Both the position numbers and the translations under genes were made by a program. 64,000 nucleotides of DNA, taken from assembly GCF_050436995.1 (NCBI RefSeq), contig NC_134745.1:10478001-10542000 (forward strand). Reading direction: 5' to 3'. The notes below the pieces were generated by a model. The model did no database searches and was not told where the DNA came from. It saw only the letters and a list, made by a program, of their open reading frames with translations. This DNA comes from Anticarsia gemmatalis. Taxonomy: Eukaryota; Arthropoda; Insecta; Lepidoptera; Erebidae. Positions within the stretch are counted from its first letter, which is position 1, and each line of letters starts with the position of its first letter. Shown in pieces: positions 49,001 through 56,800 of the stretch.

Positions 49001-51019
49001 TCGCTCGACGCTCCCTTTGTGTGATGTGGAGCAAGGTAAACACGAGATACAAGCTCAGAAATGAATGTGCGAGCTTGTGACCATTTTGTTGTCCATTGCT
49101 ACACAATTGAGTTCGTCGATTGTTTTCAATGCACTCGACACTCGGCGTTAGGAACTCTTGTGATTTTATTATACGTTTACTTTACCAACTTAGCTTCTAC
49201 TCTACTACAATAGCACTTCTCTACTACTTTCAACTGTTAAAGATCTTAATGTAAATTGTGAAAAATATGACAATATGTAATGTACCAAATAGGTATTACT
49301 TAAACAAAGGCTTTAACTATTCAATAGTTAAACATTGTCATAAAACTGTAATATAATCTTAAGTACTATGAGCACAATAGAAAGCTTATATGAAGCGAAC
49401 ATTAATAAAGAAAGTATATTAGATAGAGGTCAGGCCACAACAACAGAGAAGCTAATAAATAAATAAGAAAGTTAATAATATAAATGATTTATCGTGGTGT
49501 GAGCGGTAGAGGGCAGCACGCGCGCGGCCGATCGGGGGGCGGGTAATATTGAATAAGTTGCGATGGCCAAGTTTCTCGCGAAACATCATATTACTTGGAC
49601 GCGCTGGCCATCTACACAGAATTTTGATTGTTTTATTATAGCGATACATTGTGACGATGTGCTTTTATAAGTACCTATCTATATGTCATTATACATTTCT
49701 CGGTTTTATTACATTTTGTATGTTCGAAATTTTGACCGTAGTCTCACTGACGTGATGAATTTTCAGTGAAAAACGTCCCTTACTGGATTACACAGTACCA
49801 CGCTGACAAAAGATTCAATTTATATGCTTAACATGACCTTGTAGAGGTTTCAGTAATTGAGCTGTATTCCTAGATAAAAGGTGTCATGATCATCAAACGT
49901 GAATCTTTATGAAAAGGGTAATGATCTACAAAATGCTTACACATATCTATCGATATTGATAAATGTAAACAAATGACTTGCACAAACTATCGAGATACAC
50001 TAACGAGGGAGGTATCTTTCTTCTTATAAGTGTGCAATAAAAGTTGTTCTGTGACCGTTACAGCGTCTAGACTAAATAAATAATTTTACAGACAACTTAT
50101 GTTTTTCAATTTTTTCAAATCACCTTCAAATAAAAAGTAATGGCCGTGACTCTAGCATATTCGTACTTTTCAACTCTATTAGAATAAAAATCATAAGTTA
50201 GCTATACGTTTCGCAATTCTAGAGATGTGCTTAAATGTAAGGACCAACTATTTTACTGTAGTAGGTAGGTACATTTAAGCATGAACGGATAAGAGTAAAG
50301 TTACTACAAAGTAGAAATTAGAAATAATGATGGTATCAAATAACTACATATTTTAAATTCTGAGCCTTTGTAAGCCGAAAAAATGATATCAATATAACTA
50401 AATAACCGTATCAAAGCGTACAAAAATAAAATGCTCAGAGTCCAGCTAACATAACAAATACGGACTAATTAAAACCATTAGCTATCAAGATGTATCGATA
50501 AGTAAGCAGTGCTATGCTTTGGGAACAGTCGTCTCTATCCGTATCTTGTGGCCGGTCACGTAACTGGGTCGTGGTTGCGAAGGGTGGCCGCTAGATGCCG
50601 ACACCGGCCTCGTACTTTTTGTTCGTACGCGTCAGACCGAACAGGTTCCTATGCTACACGCTCTCTCGCCGCTTCCTACCGCCTTCAAGAGGGAAAAATC
50701 GCACGTGCCTTTCACGCACGACTCTTAGGGAATGGAAACTTTTATGTTTCTTTTTAAGTTCGAGTTCCGTTTGCAGCTTTTATCCAGTATTAAAGGAAGA
50801 GTTCCGTCTCGAACTGTTAATGCTCCAAAATCGTAGGTTTAGAAACAATTTGCTGTCAACTATTGCGTTTTACTCTACGTTGATTGGCGTAACAATGTAT
50901 ACCTTATAAAGTCATAACAAGATAATTGTTTACTTACGTTTTGTATTTGATTCATTTTCGTAAAATGTCTTCCAAACTCCCAAAGGTCCACGCCAAATTT
51001 TAACGCCCAATTTTTGACT
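12953..51019 (-). CDS. Voltage-gated calcium channel alpha2-delta subunit (23 exons traced, 5' end missing)
   Basis: Exons in transcript order: 50939-51019; 42753-42863; 28617-28842; 26823-26954; 26330-26607; 21051-21164; 20661-20856; 20265-20401; 19820-19900; 19306-19386; 19151-19225; 18640-18750; 18179-18392; 17814-17859; 17558-17730; 17155-17245; 15069-15182; 14641-14911; 14037-14288; 13834-13948; 13418-13724; 13129-13312; 12953-13051. The last 22 sum to 3408 nt, exactly 1136 codons with the stop. The protein is an extracellular accessory subunit that raises surface expression of CaV1/CaV2 channels. Domains visible: VWA_N, VWA, Cache, a Cys-rich delta region and a GPI-type tail, with N-glycosylation sequons such as NTS, NRT, NHT and NVT. 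Which of the insect alpha2-delta paralogues it is (straightjacket, CG4587 and others) I cannot settle. The signal-peptide exon was not found. Confidence 0.95.
13129..13948 (-). CDS. alpha2-delta exons 13834-13948, 13418-13724, 13129-13312: delta region
   Basis: The first reads PLKPLSWLGGYLTSLLAMWL. The second has an acidic run (DYEDYENEDMENDDDLDRD) and a Gly/Pro-rich low-complexity stretch before PCDTSAELFTLQPSRL and LKGKLTNCHNSGCER. The third has PFSVQKIQHSNLILLVVDT and LCPCGAKR, then an Arg-rich linker and HCGSYHPE. The HSNLxLxVVD-xxCPC block is a strong alpha2-delta marker. The acidic and proline-rich insert looks species-specific. Confidence 0.93.
14037..17859 (-). CDS. alpha2-delta exons 17814-17859, 17558-17730, 17155-17245, 15069-15182, 14641-14911, 14037-14288
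   Basis: These encode VTEYFKGENWKVHPDW, WVYCEYASTSEQTF with WKWMSLRPRAL, YYCDKTLVQSLIRDAMV, HKFVVTLSFIATRSGLLKW, then FDSEWYRRAVEHHAIEPESF to FLNVTSA, and CTAGTVCKKTCAGDELDCY with LDDNGFIILSED. This spans the second Cache-like half and the alpha2/delta junction region. Cysteines at the CxxxxxCKKTCxxxxxDCY block are placed for the conserved disulphides. The exon at 17814-17859 is only 46 nt, but its phases on both sides fit. Confidence 0.93.
15183..17154 (-). other. Intron of the alpha2-delta gene
   Basis: A 2-kb AT-rich intron. It contains the foldback element at 16583-16695 and a perfect 17-bp tandem duplication (ATGGTCTACAACTCTTC, 16893-16909 and 16910-16926). No coding signal was seen. 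Confidence 0.8.
16583..16695. mobile_element. Foldback MITE, probably PIF/Harbinger-type
   Basis: Two arms of about 46 bp starting CCCCCGGTTT are near-perfect inverted copies, with a loop of about 22 bp. TTA occurs directly on both sides (16580-16582 and 16696-16698), the 3-bp target size of PIF/Harbinger elements. No coding capacity. Confidence 0.75.
18179..19900 (-). CDS. alpha2-delta exons 19820-19900, 19306-19386, 19151-19225, 18640-18750, 18179-18392: Cache domain
   Basis: The exons read SSVTVPIFDRRNHT, LLGVVGTDVPIDQIKKLVPP, LGVNGYSFMVDNNGHVLYHP, then LRPLYSSVDLTDVELLV and the long RHDMIEQREGE to FYSPVDGTPFSLAAVLPDGY. The GTDVP and NGYxFxVDNNGHVLYHPD blocks are diagnostic of the Cache domain of alpha2-delta. 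Five short exons sit in 1.7 kb; the 19387-19819 intron carries the repeat at 19501 and the 19901-20264 intron the SINE at 19971. Confidence 0.94.
19501..19781 (+). repeat. Interspersed repeat, full copy 1
   Basis: Starts ACTAGCTGACCCGCGCAACT, ends with TATAGAT, and contains about 11 AAAC units at 19708-19751. It shares its whole length with 33399-33655, so both ends are defined. I associate this repeat with lepidopteran RTE-type LINE 3' ends or derived short elements, but the class is not certain. It lies antisense in an alpha2-delta intron. Confidence 0.75.
19971..20125 (-). repeat. tRNA-related SINE
   Basis: On the minus strand it has a GTGTCGCCACGCTGATACCA head, a box B-like GTGGATTCGATTG, then CAGGGACAATTATTTGTGCG and the GTCCCGCGAC-like tail region. 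The layout matches a known lepidopteran SINE type. It is in the 20264-19901 intron, same strand as the alpha2-delta gene. Confidence 0.7.
20265..21164 (-). CDS. alpha2-delta exons 21051-21164, 20661-20856, 20265-20401: rest of VWA domain
   Basis: These read GGVANLTGALTTAFEILH (helix after the MIDAS strand), then a Cys pair CQCN with VIGAGGGAAGVKGVFR and RIFTYRVGGDA, then EHSEIKSKVLHFVEVLARPL and HPVHWSPVYVGG. The glycine-rich AGGGAAG loop is in a GC-rich patch. All junction phases agree. Confidence 0.93.
21165..26329 (-). other. 5.2-kb intron of the alpha2-delta gene
   Basis: AT-rich with a few GC-rich patches (22120-22220, 22890-22970, 23940-24010). The last has a run of GCACCGC-like units. 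No exon, tRNA or clear transposon was recognised. Open frames here are short and lack coding character. Confidence 0.6.
26330..26607 (-). CDS. alpha2-delta VWA exon with altered MIDAS
   Basis: 93 codons reading AMSWPPEDGYSHHARDFYDF, then the VWA strand KDLVILLDDSDDLSS and LLDTLGPNDFVNIFRYSD. In canonical alpha2-delta VWA domains the strand ends in D-x-S-x-S, the metal-ion-dependent adhesion site. Here it is D-D-S-D-D, with the glycine and second serine replaced by aspartates. The frame and splice sites are clean, so this is a real exon. Confidence 0.95.
26823..28842 (-). CDS. alpha2-delta exons 28617-28842 and 26823-26954: VWA_N domain
   Basis: The first reads RIMDSAEAAALSAG and on to VNTSYSAVLMPPYINTE. 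The second reads IAWSEHLDPLFVNNYE and TLSWQYYASSSGFMRRYPG. The LFVxNY and SWQYxxxxxGFxRxYPG blocks are the VWA_N signature of alpha2-delta proteins. The first exon is exceptionally GC-rich, and frames in other phases there are artefacts of that. Confidence 0.94.
33399..33655 (+). repeat. Interspersed repeat, full copy 2
   Basis: Same element as 19501-19781, with the same start and the same TATAGAT end. It is 24 bp shorter, mostly because its AAAC array has about 5 units, not 11. Confidence 0.75.
34950..35069 (-). other. Exon-like minus-strand frame with AATAAA at its stop
   Basis: After an AG, 39 codons (including PADVVEGHVNDLERHLDREL) end in TAATAA, and the stop overlaps AATAAA (34946-34951). 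Phase 0 would let the 42753 exon splice into it. The acceptor has a poor pyrimidine tract. It may be an alternative terminal exon, or chance in a GC-rich patch. Confidence 0.25.
37701..37735. repeat. Perfect 15-bp hairpin
   Basis: GTAAAAAATACTGAC, a GACAA loop, then the exact reverse complement. No flanking target duplication was seen. Confidence 0.8.
40300..40360. repeat. GC-rich minisatellite (GTGGAGCGGT units)
   Basis: About four to five degenerate copies of a 10-bp GTGGAGCGGT-like unit in an otherwise AT-rich intron. Confidence 0.7.
40900..40965. repeat. GC-rich minisatellite (GTGTGCGGN units)
   Basis: About five degenerate 10-12-bp copies of GTGTGCGG with variable spacers. Confidence 0.65.
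42476..42719 (+). repeat. tRNA-derived SINE beside an alpha2-delta exon
   Basis: Box A-like TTGGCACAGCGGTTAAAGTG and box B-like GGGTCGAATCCC, followed by the body CCCGGGACAAATCTTTGTGT through GGTTACCATAGTACAAGC. This is a common lepidopteran SINE form, recognised from memory. It ends about 33 bp from the 5' splice site of the exon at 42753 and is antisense to the gene. Confidence 0.8.
42753..42863 (-). CDS. alpha2-delta exon, VWA_N domain start
   Basis: This 37-codon exon begins KYHEYNVDVVRKDGL and ends KINAVM, followed by GTGAGT. The acceptor sits directly after a (TG)n microsatellite that takes the place of a normal polypyrimidine tract. It splices over 13.9 kb to the exon at 28842, giving AVM-RIMDSAE, the expected family continuity. 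Confidence 0.93.
42864..50938 (-). other. 8.1-kb intron of the alpha2-delta gene
   Basis: Contains a (CA)n tract at the acceptor (42866-42882), a CTACG-rich palindrome (42949-43006), a GGC-repeat patch at 43605-43640, and a possible tRNA-like box B on the minus strand near 44800-44870 (GGTTCGACCC). No gene is supported. A microexon may hide here. Confidence 0.6.
43605..43664 (+). other. GGC-repeat patch with a 19-codon frame
   Basis: CAACATGG then repeated GGC/GCG codons give MAGGGAAAAARDQPETCQI and a stop. CpG-dense, surrounded by AT-rich intron. It could be an unstable trinucleotide tract or a regulatory island; coding is not supported. Confidence 0.4.
50939..51019 (-). CDS. alpha2-delta N-terminal exon (VKNWALKFG)
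   Basis: An 81-nt exon between TTTCAG and GTAAGT reads VKNWALKFGVDLWEFGRH and then FTKMNQIQ. It corresponds to the start of the mature ectodomain, where the family has a conserved Trp-containing helix. It enters in phase 2 and leaves with two bases (AC) over. The next exon starts at phase 0, so one base is unaccounted for (see findings). The upstream exon with start codon and signal peptide is not recognisable in 51020-64000. Confidence 0.85.
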
Positions 51020-53031
51020 CTGAAACAAATGTTTTACAGTTGTTACTCGAAATTACTAAGCATAATACAATAATTGAAAAACAAAACCTCTTACAAGCAA
51101 TTACGAGTGGAAAAGTACGATTTACGTAAAATAATAAGTAAAAAAGACTGACGAAACGAATTTGAGAATTTCGCTGGGAAATATTTAAACATTCATCATA
51201 AGTCTGTGACGGGGAAGTAAATGTGATCAAGGGAAGCAGGTTAAGCATTTTTTTCCACTTCGTTCACCACCCCTTATTCGGTACAAGCGCGTTACATTCG
51301 TACAATTTGTATTTGTCGCAACACGACAATATTAATGTATAGCCATCATTGTTCGGGGATGAGTCCTATTTAATTAATGGCTCGGCCGATACCTGCCGGC
51401 GCCGGGTCGCGATTGAAAATGTGTACCCATCAATATAACCTTCCTTGCGCATACCTTTTACGAGTCAAAGTTTTTATAGATTACTGCTTAGCTGTGGACA
51501 CCGAGAATATATATCAACCATATTTTACTATATTAGACTTCAAACCAATTTTGCTCAAGCTCATTCAAAGACGCTAAAGTTATAAAATATACTTATATGT
51601 AGATTTCAGTTCGTTCAGATACCAAAATAGTTTCTGATATTACTATTTTTGAAATACTACCAACGATAGTAGTCTGGAATGCTTTTGCTCGGAGTGAGCT
51701 CTTAAAATATTTACGTGTTCTAATTCTGACTGTGACGTGAGATAGATACATTTTACGTAATGCTATACATTTTTCGTCAATGTGTTCACCAATTTAAAAA
51801 ATTTACAAGTTACAAATTTTTATAATTTAGCCTATTTAACTCATTATCGCGTGCAGTTATGAGTTAAATGCAAAGAATCTCAGATCTACGGTTTCAAGCA
51901 CTAATTACTTTATAAAAATAGTCATACAACCGTTTAATATATTAGAAATACGATATCGAAACTTCAAAGGTATTTCAAGGATAAAATTCTTTCATATTTT
52001 TACATTAAGTGCTGACTGAAAAATTCCAATTTACGTAAGGGAAATTCCAATTTTATATAAAAAGTGCTTTTCCGTAGTGTAAGCATTTAGGTATGTTGTT
52101 AAGCTCAAAGCCCTCTATCTGTGCGGGATTATCCCGGTCCTGCAGTAGTGATGAGAAATCGATGGCTCCTCCTCTCAAACGAAATGAAGTAGGAGCAGAC
52201 GTCGTCTAGACGTTAAGCCATCAATTTTGTCTATGTTTAATATTAAGTTATATCAAGTTTGAATTTTTACATGAGTAGGTAGTACCTATTTATTTTTTGT
52301 GATCTTGTGTTTTCATGCAAAAATTCTTTGTTTAATTACTTGCGCTAGTAAGTAAATTTTAGTTACGAGGAAGATTTCTTATTTGTAACTTTTCAATTAT
52401 GTACCTAAAATAGGGCTCTTCTAATGTTCTGTCCCTCTCATTTTTTTATCGCAACACATCAGCTCGAAGTACTTCAAAGTGCGCTGATAACATAAGTAAT
52501 AAGGAATAATAAAGGAAATGTAAAAGTCGGGAACGGTTGACCGAATTTTTGGACGAAACTTAGCTCTTATTTCCTTATTCCGTTTCGTTTAATTCAAGTT
52601 GTTCCACAATGTCCTCATTAGCAATCAGGGAATGTTTCGCGGGCATTGTTCGCCCAAGTTCGGCCGTCACCGGCACCGGTTCGGAATTTAGAATTATTTA
52701 AAATGTACGTTTCGGTGGCCGGCAGGTGCGCGGCACGGAGCCTGCGGCGTCTCCGGGCCGTTACACGCCGTTACATGGGACTCGCCGGCGAGAGCCTCCC
52801 TTCTACTAAATGACTTTTCAAACCTATTACGACTAGATTTTCGACTTTTCTTTTTAAAAACTTTGGTCGTACTGACTTACCAAATTTTGAGAGAGTAAGT
52901 ACATTTTCATGAGAATATAAACGACGGAATTGTGCAGACAAATAGTTTAGCAGCGAGACAATGTTATATCACATGGGCTGCGTCAAAGTGGTATATGTTG
53001 TGTTCTTGTGCCTGAAGAACTGCTATTAAAA

Positions 53032-53065
53032 CTATGTGATTAGTTTTTGCAAACTAATCACATAG
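53032..53065. repeat. Perfect 15-bp hairpin
   Basis: CTATGTGATTAGTTT, TTGC loop, then the exact reverse complement. Confidence 0.8.
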
Positions 53066-53639
53066 GAGAAAAGGGTCTTAACACTGCAGTGATCCGCTTA
53101 AAATATCTTGTTACTGTAATCGGTTTAACCCTGGCGCTGAGCATAGGGTTTCGTCGGCCGGGGCGGGGGTAAACCGATTTACGTTTCACCTGAATTTAAT
53201 ATCATTCCTTTGCGTATGACAAATTTCTGTTTAAAATACTGTGACTTAGTGAAACGCAGGGAATTGAACGGACGAAACAGGCTGCATCAAAGGGACCTTT
53301 TAAATTACTTATCTAATTTATGATTGCTGTTTAATTAGGGTGGATGGTGGCAGGCACAATTTAATTTATTATGATTAAACAAGAAATGATGAAGCGCCTG
53401 AAAAGAACAAGTGTTGAGGAAAATGGCGAGCTTCCCTTCCGCATTTAGCCGGGAAGCGTCGGTCGGGCCGCGCAGCCTCAACGCTTACATCTTTTCATTA
53501 TCCCCACGATGATAGGAATCGGCAACAGAGGCTGTTAAAGTTAATTCATTAGAGATAGAAGCCGATGATATCTGAGTTGCAGCGAGTCGATAACGGTTGT
53601 TTTATTAATCAGCGTCGGCGAGTGCTGGCAGACAGGGTG

Positions 53640-53830
53640 TCAGACGCGCTGCGCCCTTACGTAAGGCAGCCTCCGTAGTACGGCGAGTCCCCCGCCCCGC
53701 GCCGCGCCCGCCCCGCGGCCCGCGCCTTCGCCCGCGGCGCCCCCGTGTGACACCCTCCCCCGCTCTAGATCAATACCGGAGCCGGCGCCTTTGACATGTG
53801 CCCCGCGCCGCGTGCCGCTCGGCAAATATT
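53640..53830. promoter_or_regulatory. CpG-dense island, candidate promoter or enhancer
   Basis: The most GC- and CpG-rich stretch in the right half of the window, between AT-rich flanks, 2.6 kb upstream of the first alpha2-delta exon found. No TATA or initiator arrangement can be assigned. Frames through it reflect base composition only. Confidence 0.3.
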
Positions 53831-56800
53831 TACGTTGTGGAAACAGATCATAACTAGTTTCATTTGGCTGTTTGTACGCGGCGCGCCCGACACCACCTCC
53901 CATGAAAACCAATTTAATTGACGAACATCTAATTTATGTCTCAATTATTTTTATGCGATTACGTTTTTGTTAATCTACGTTGGTTTATTCTATTAAAAAT
54001 GGCATTACTTCGTGGGCTGGAATGGTCACTAAGCAATTTATTGGTATTTAATAAAGATTAACACGTTATTTGGTTCAGTCGGTCGGTAAATTTCATGAAA
54101 ACGCTCCGCGCTGGTAGCGCGTGTGATAGTCCGATCACTAATTAGCCGCACTTTGCTGAAATAGTCTAATTAATTTACTCATCAATAAACCGCATTGTTA
54201 TAAAATGGTAATTCCGTTATTCGGGAACTACCTCACGCTATACATTAATTCTAGTTGGCCGAAGTTTGGAATTAAAACACCTCACATTCGTTAGTACCAT
54301 TAAGTATTGTATAAATATTACTATGCCTACAGAAAAAAATTACTTTATAAAAATATTCAAAACTACATAATATACAATTTTAATAAATTGTTATTAGAAA
54401 ATTAATAAGGTTACACGAGCGTCATCGCATAGGCTGTCGTACTACACACAGCTCGTAGCGCATACTACGCGAGATGCTACGCTGCCGTGTGCAAAGTGGC
54501 TACGGTTCTACGAAACACTTAATTGAGTTACGATTGTAACTAGTACGGATTGTATCACTTTCACTACAGGTTCTATGTATAGATACGTTTTATTGTTTAT
54601 GTTTATCATTTTTATAGATAGTTTTGTCATAGCACGTTTATGTTTTTGTTTTAATGTTTTACTGAGTAGATATGAAAGAATAGAATTTGAGATCTTAACT
54701 TTTTTCAACAAAATGACTAGTGGACTATACTTTTTTTGATTTTATATCATACCGTATTAATAATGTAATATAAAATATAGTACAAAAAAAAATACCGTCC
54801 TAAAACCGATAGAATATGTACATAGTCTGTAGTTAGCGTTAAAATAAAAATTCAGCAAGGACTGGCAACATCGGTCTATTTAAAAAGAAAGTAATAATTA
54901 AATCGAGGCAGATTAAACCGGAACCAAGTTGTGTGGGGGATGAGGGCTAGTGAGGAGGTTTTACTAGATTAAAGGATGCGATTGAAACTTACATAGTTTT
55001 TTTACTTTATTTCGCGTTCTGGTAGATTGTGCGTTTACCGCAGAATTTCTTTTTTTTTTATTGTGTGTGTGACTATTTACACTTTGCCAGTGTGGTGGTC
55101 AATGACTTATTCTTTTATTTTGAACTTAATATGTTTTTTTTTGCAGAACACGGTTGTTAATTAAGTTTGATATTATATTCAAATCCCTCAACAGTAGAAC
55201 GATTAAAGTGATAAATTAAAAATATTACAGTTTAGGAGTTGACCGTCAACGACGTAAAAAAATATTATTTTTATAGTTTATTAGTATGTTAATATTTCTG
55301 CCTGTAAAAGTAAATATTACATTAACCGTTCTTTTAATTATATATTCTTTCACAATCATATCTTTGATAAACTACAATAATCAAAATCTGTAAAAAAATC
55401 AATCTATCCATCTTAAACTGTTATTATCAAAATATATTTTATTCAACTGATAAAATGATTATATCAAAAGTGTTCAGTATCTGTCTGTATAGTAACAATA
55501 ACAGTAGGTACACTAGGTCGGTCGGTGGCATAGCGTCCTGTGTCCATATATGCCAATATCCTTGTAGATAGTTAATTGTAGCGGTTTATGGAACACTCGC
55601 ACGTTTCATACGGGGTCATCGTATTTTAGTTCACTCGGTAAATTAAAACTTAAAACGTTTTCCGCGCTATCCATCAGAGATTTAAAATATGAAATCACTC
55701 GCAGTGTTTTAATTATTAGCTGTTATATTTCCAGTTTAAAAATAGTTTTGATTCAATTATGTCGCTGAATATGAGATTTTGTGCATTTGATTGGGGTCAT
55801 TTTATTCGAAATTTTGTTAATTTTAAGATGAAAGTACCAAGTACTGTACTCACTCATTGTACTAAGTGGTTATTATAATTATTGTGATACTATCTTATAT
55901 TTTACTATTACTTGTATTAACTATGTATTTATTCTGTTTTCTTATTGTTGTTTCGTATTTTTTAACGTTACATTCTCAACCTTTCTACTACTATTAGCTC
56001 GCATTGAAAGTTACGAGCTAAAGAGTTTTTAATTGTCATATTCCCGAGTGTATAGAATTAAAAGTGAAGATTTACTTGCATTTTAATTGAAATCACGGAT
56101 GAATAGTAGTACAATATATACAATTTTAAATAAAAATACACAAACAAGTAAATTAATTTGCTGTTAAATTGTAAAATCAAATAGATTGCGAGTATTAATT
56201 GTAACGAGTGGCGTTCACGTGAACGTTATAAAATAGAGTGAGTTTTAAATAGCCGTAGTTATTGTGGAGTTGATTGTGAACGACCGTGTACACTTGTACT
56301 GTTGCTTTATTTCCAGCTTTATGTACTAATAGTTGTTTGTTTAATGTTCTTTATTAGGCGCGCTATCAAATTTGATTGAAACAACATTGTATTTAGCGCT
56401 TGAAGTTAAATATAACAATTGGTGTTACCTTTGGAGTGAATTTATTTATAAATTTGTTGTATATTTTAGATAGCTTTGTAGTAAGAGTGCAATAAACAAA
56501 ACGTTAATATACAAAACAAGCAATGTTCATTTAAAGAGCGCATTACAGATTCTTTTTTTAATTTATTTCGTGTGGTTTAAGGGCCGTCTGGAATTTAGGA
56601 AAATTTTTCAATTTGGTTTTTCTTTTTAAAGAGTCTAATTATTTATTAAAATACTCCTACAGTACACACATGAAAAGAAAAATAAAATACTTAAACTTTA
56701 TTTATAGTAAGCGTGACATGAAAATATACGATTTGAAAATCTAATAAAAATGGTGATAGCTTTGGGGGTGCAAACGTGTAAATTTTCGATCGAATGTTAT

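Noticed and set aside
50509..50909. Two overlapping + strand frames, checked as a LINE C-terminus
   Set aside because: A vague Arg-rich resemblance only; no reverse transcriptase motif could be placed.
53640..53912. 90-codon minus-strand frame, tested as the missing signal-peptide exon
   Set aside because: It is driven by GC composition, has no hydrophobic signal, and the frame that would fit the 51019 exon in phase has a stop upstream and no ATG.
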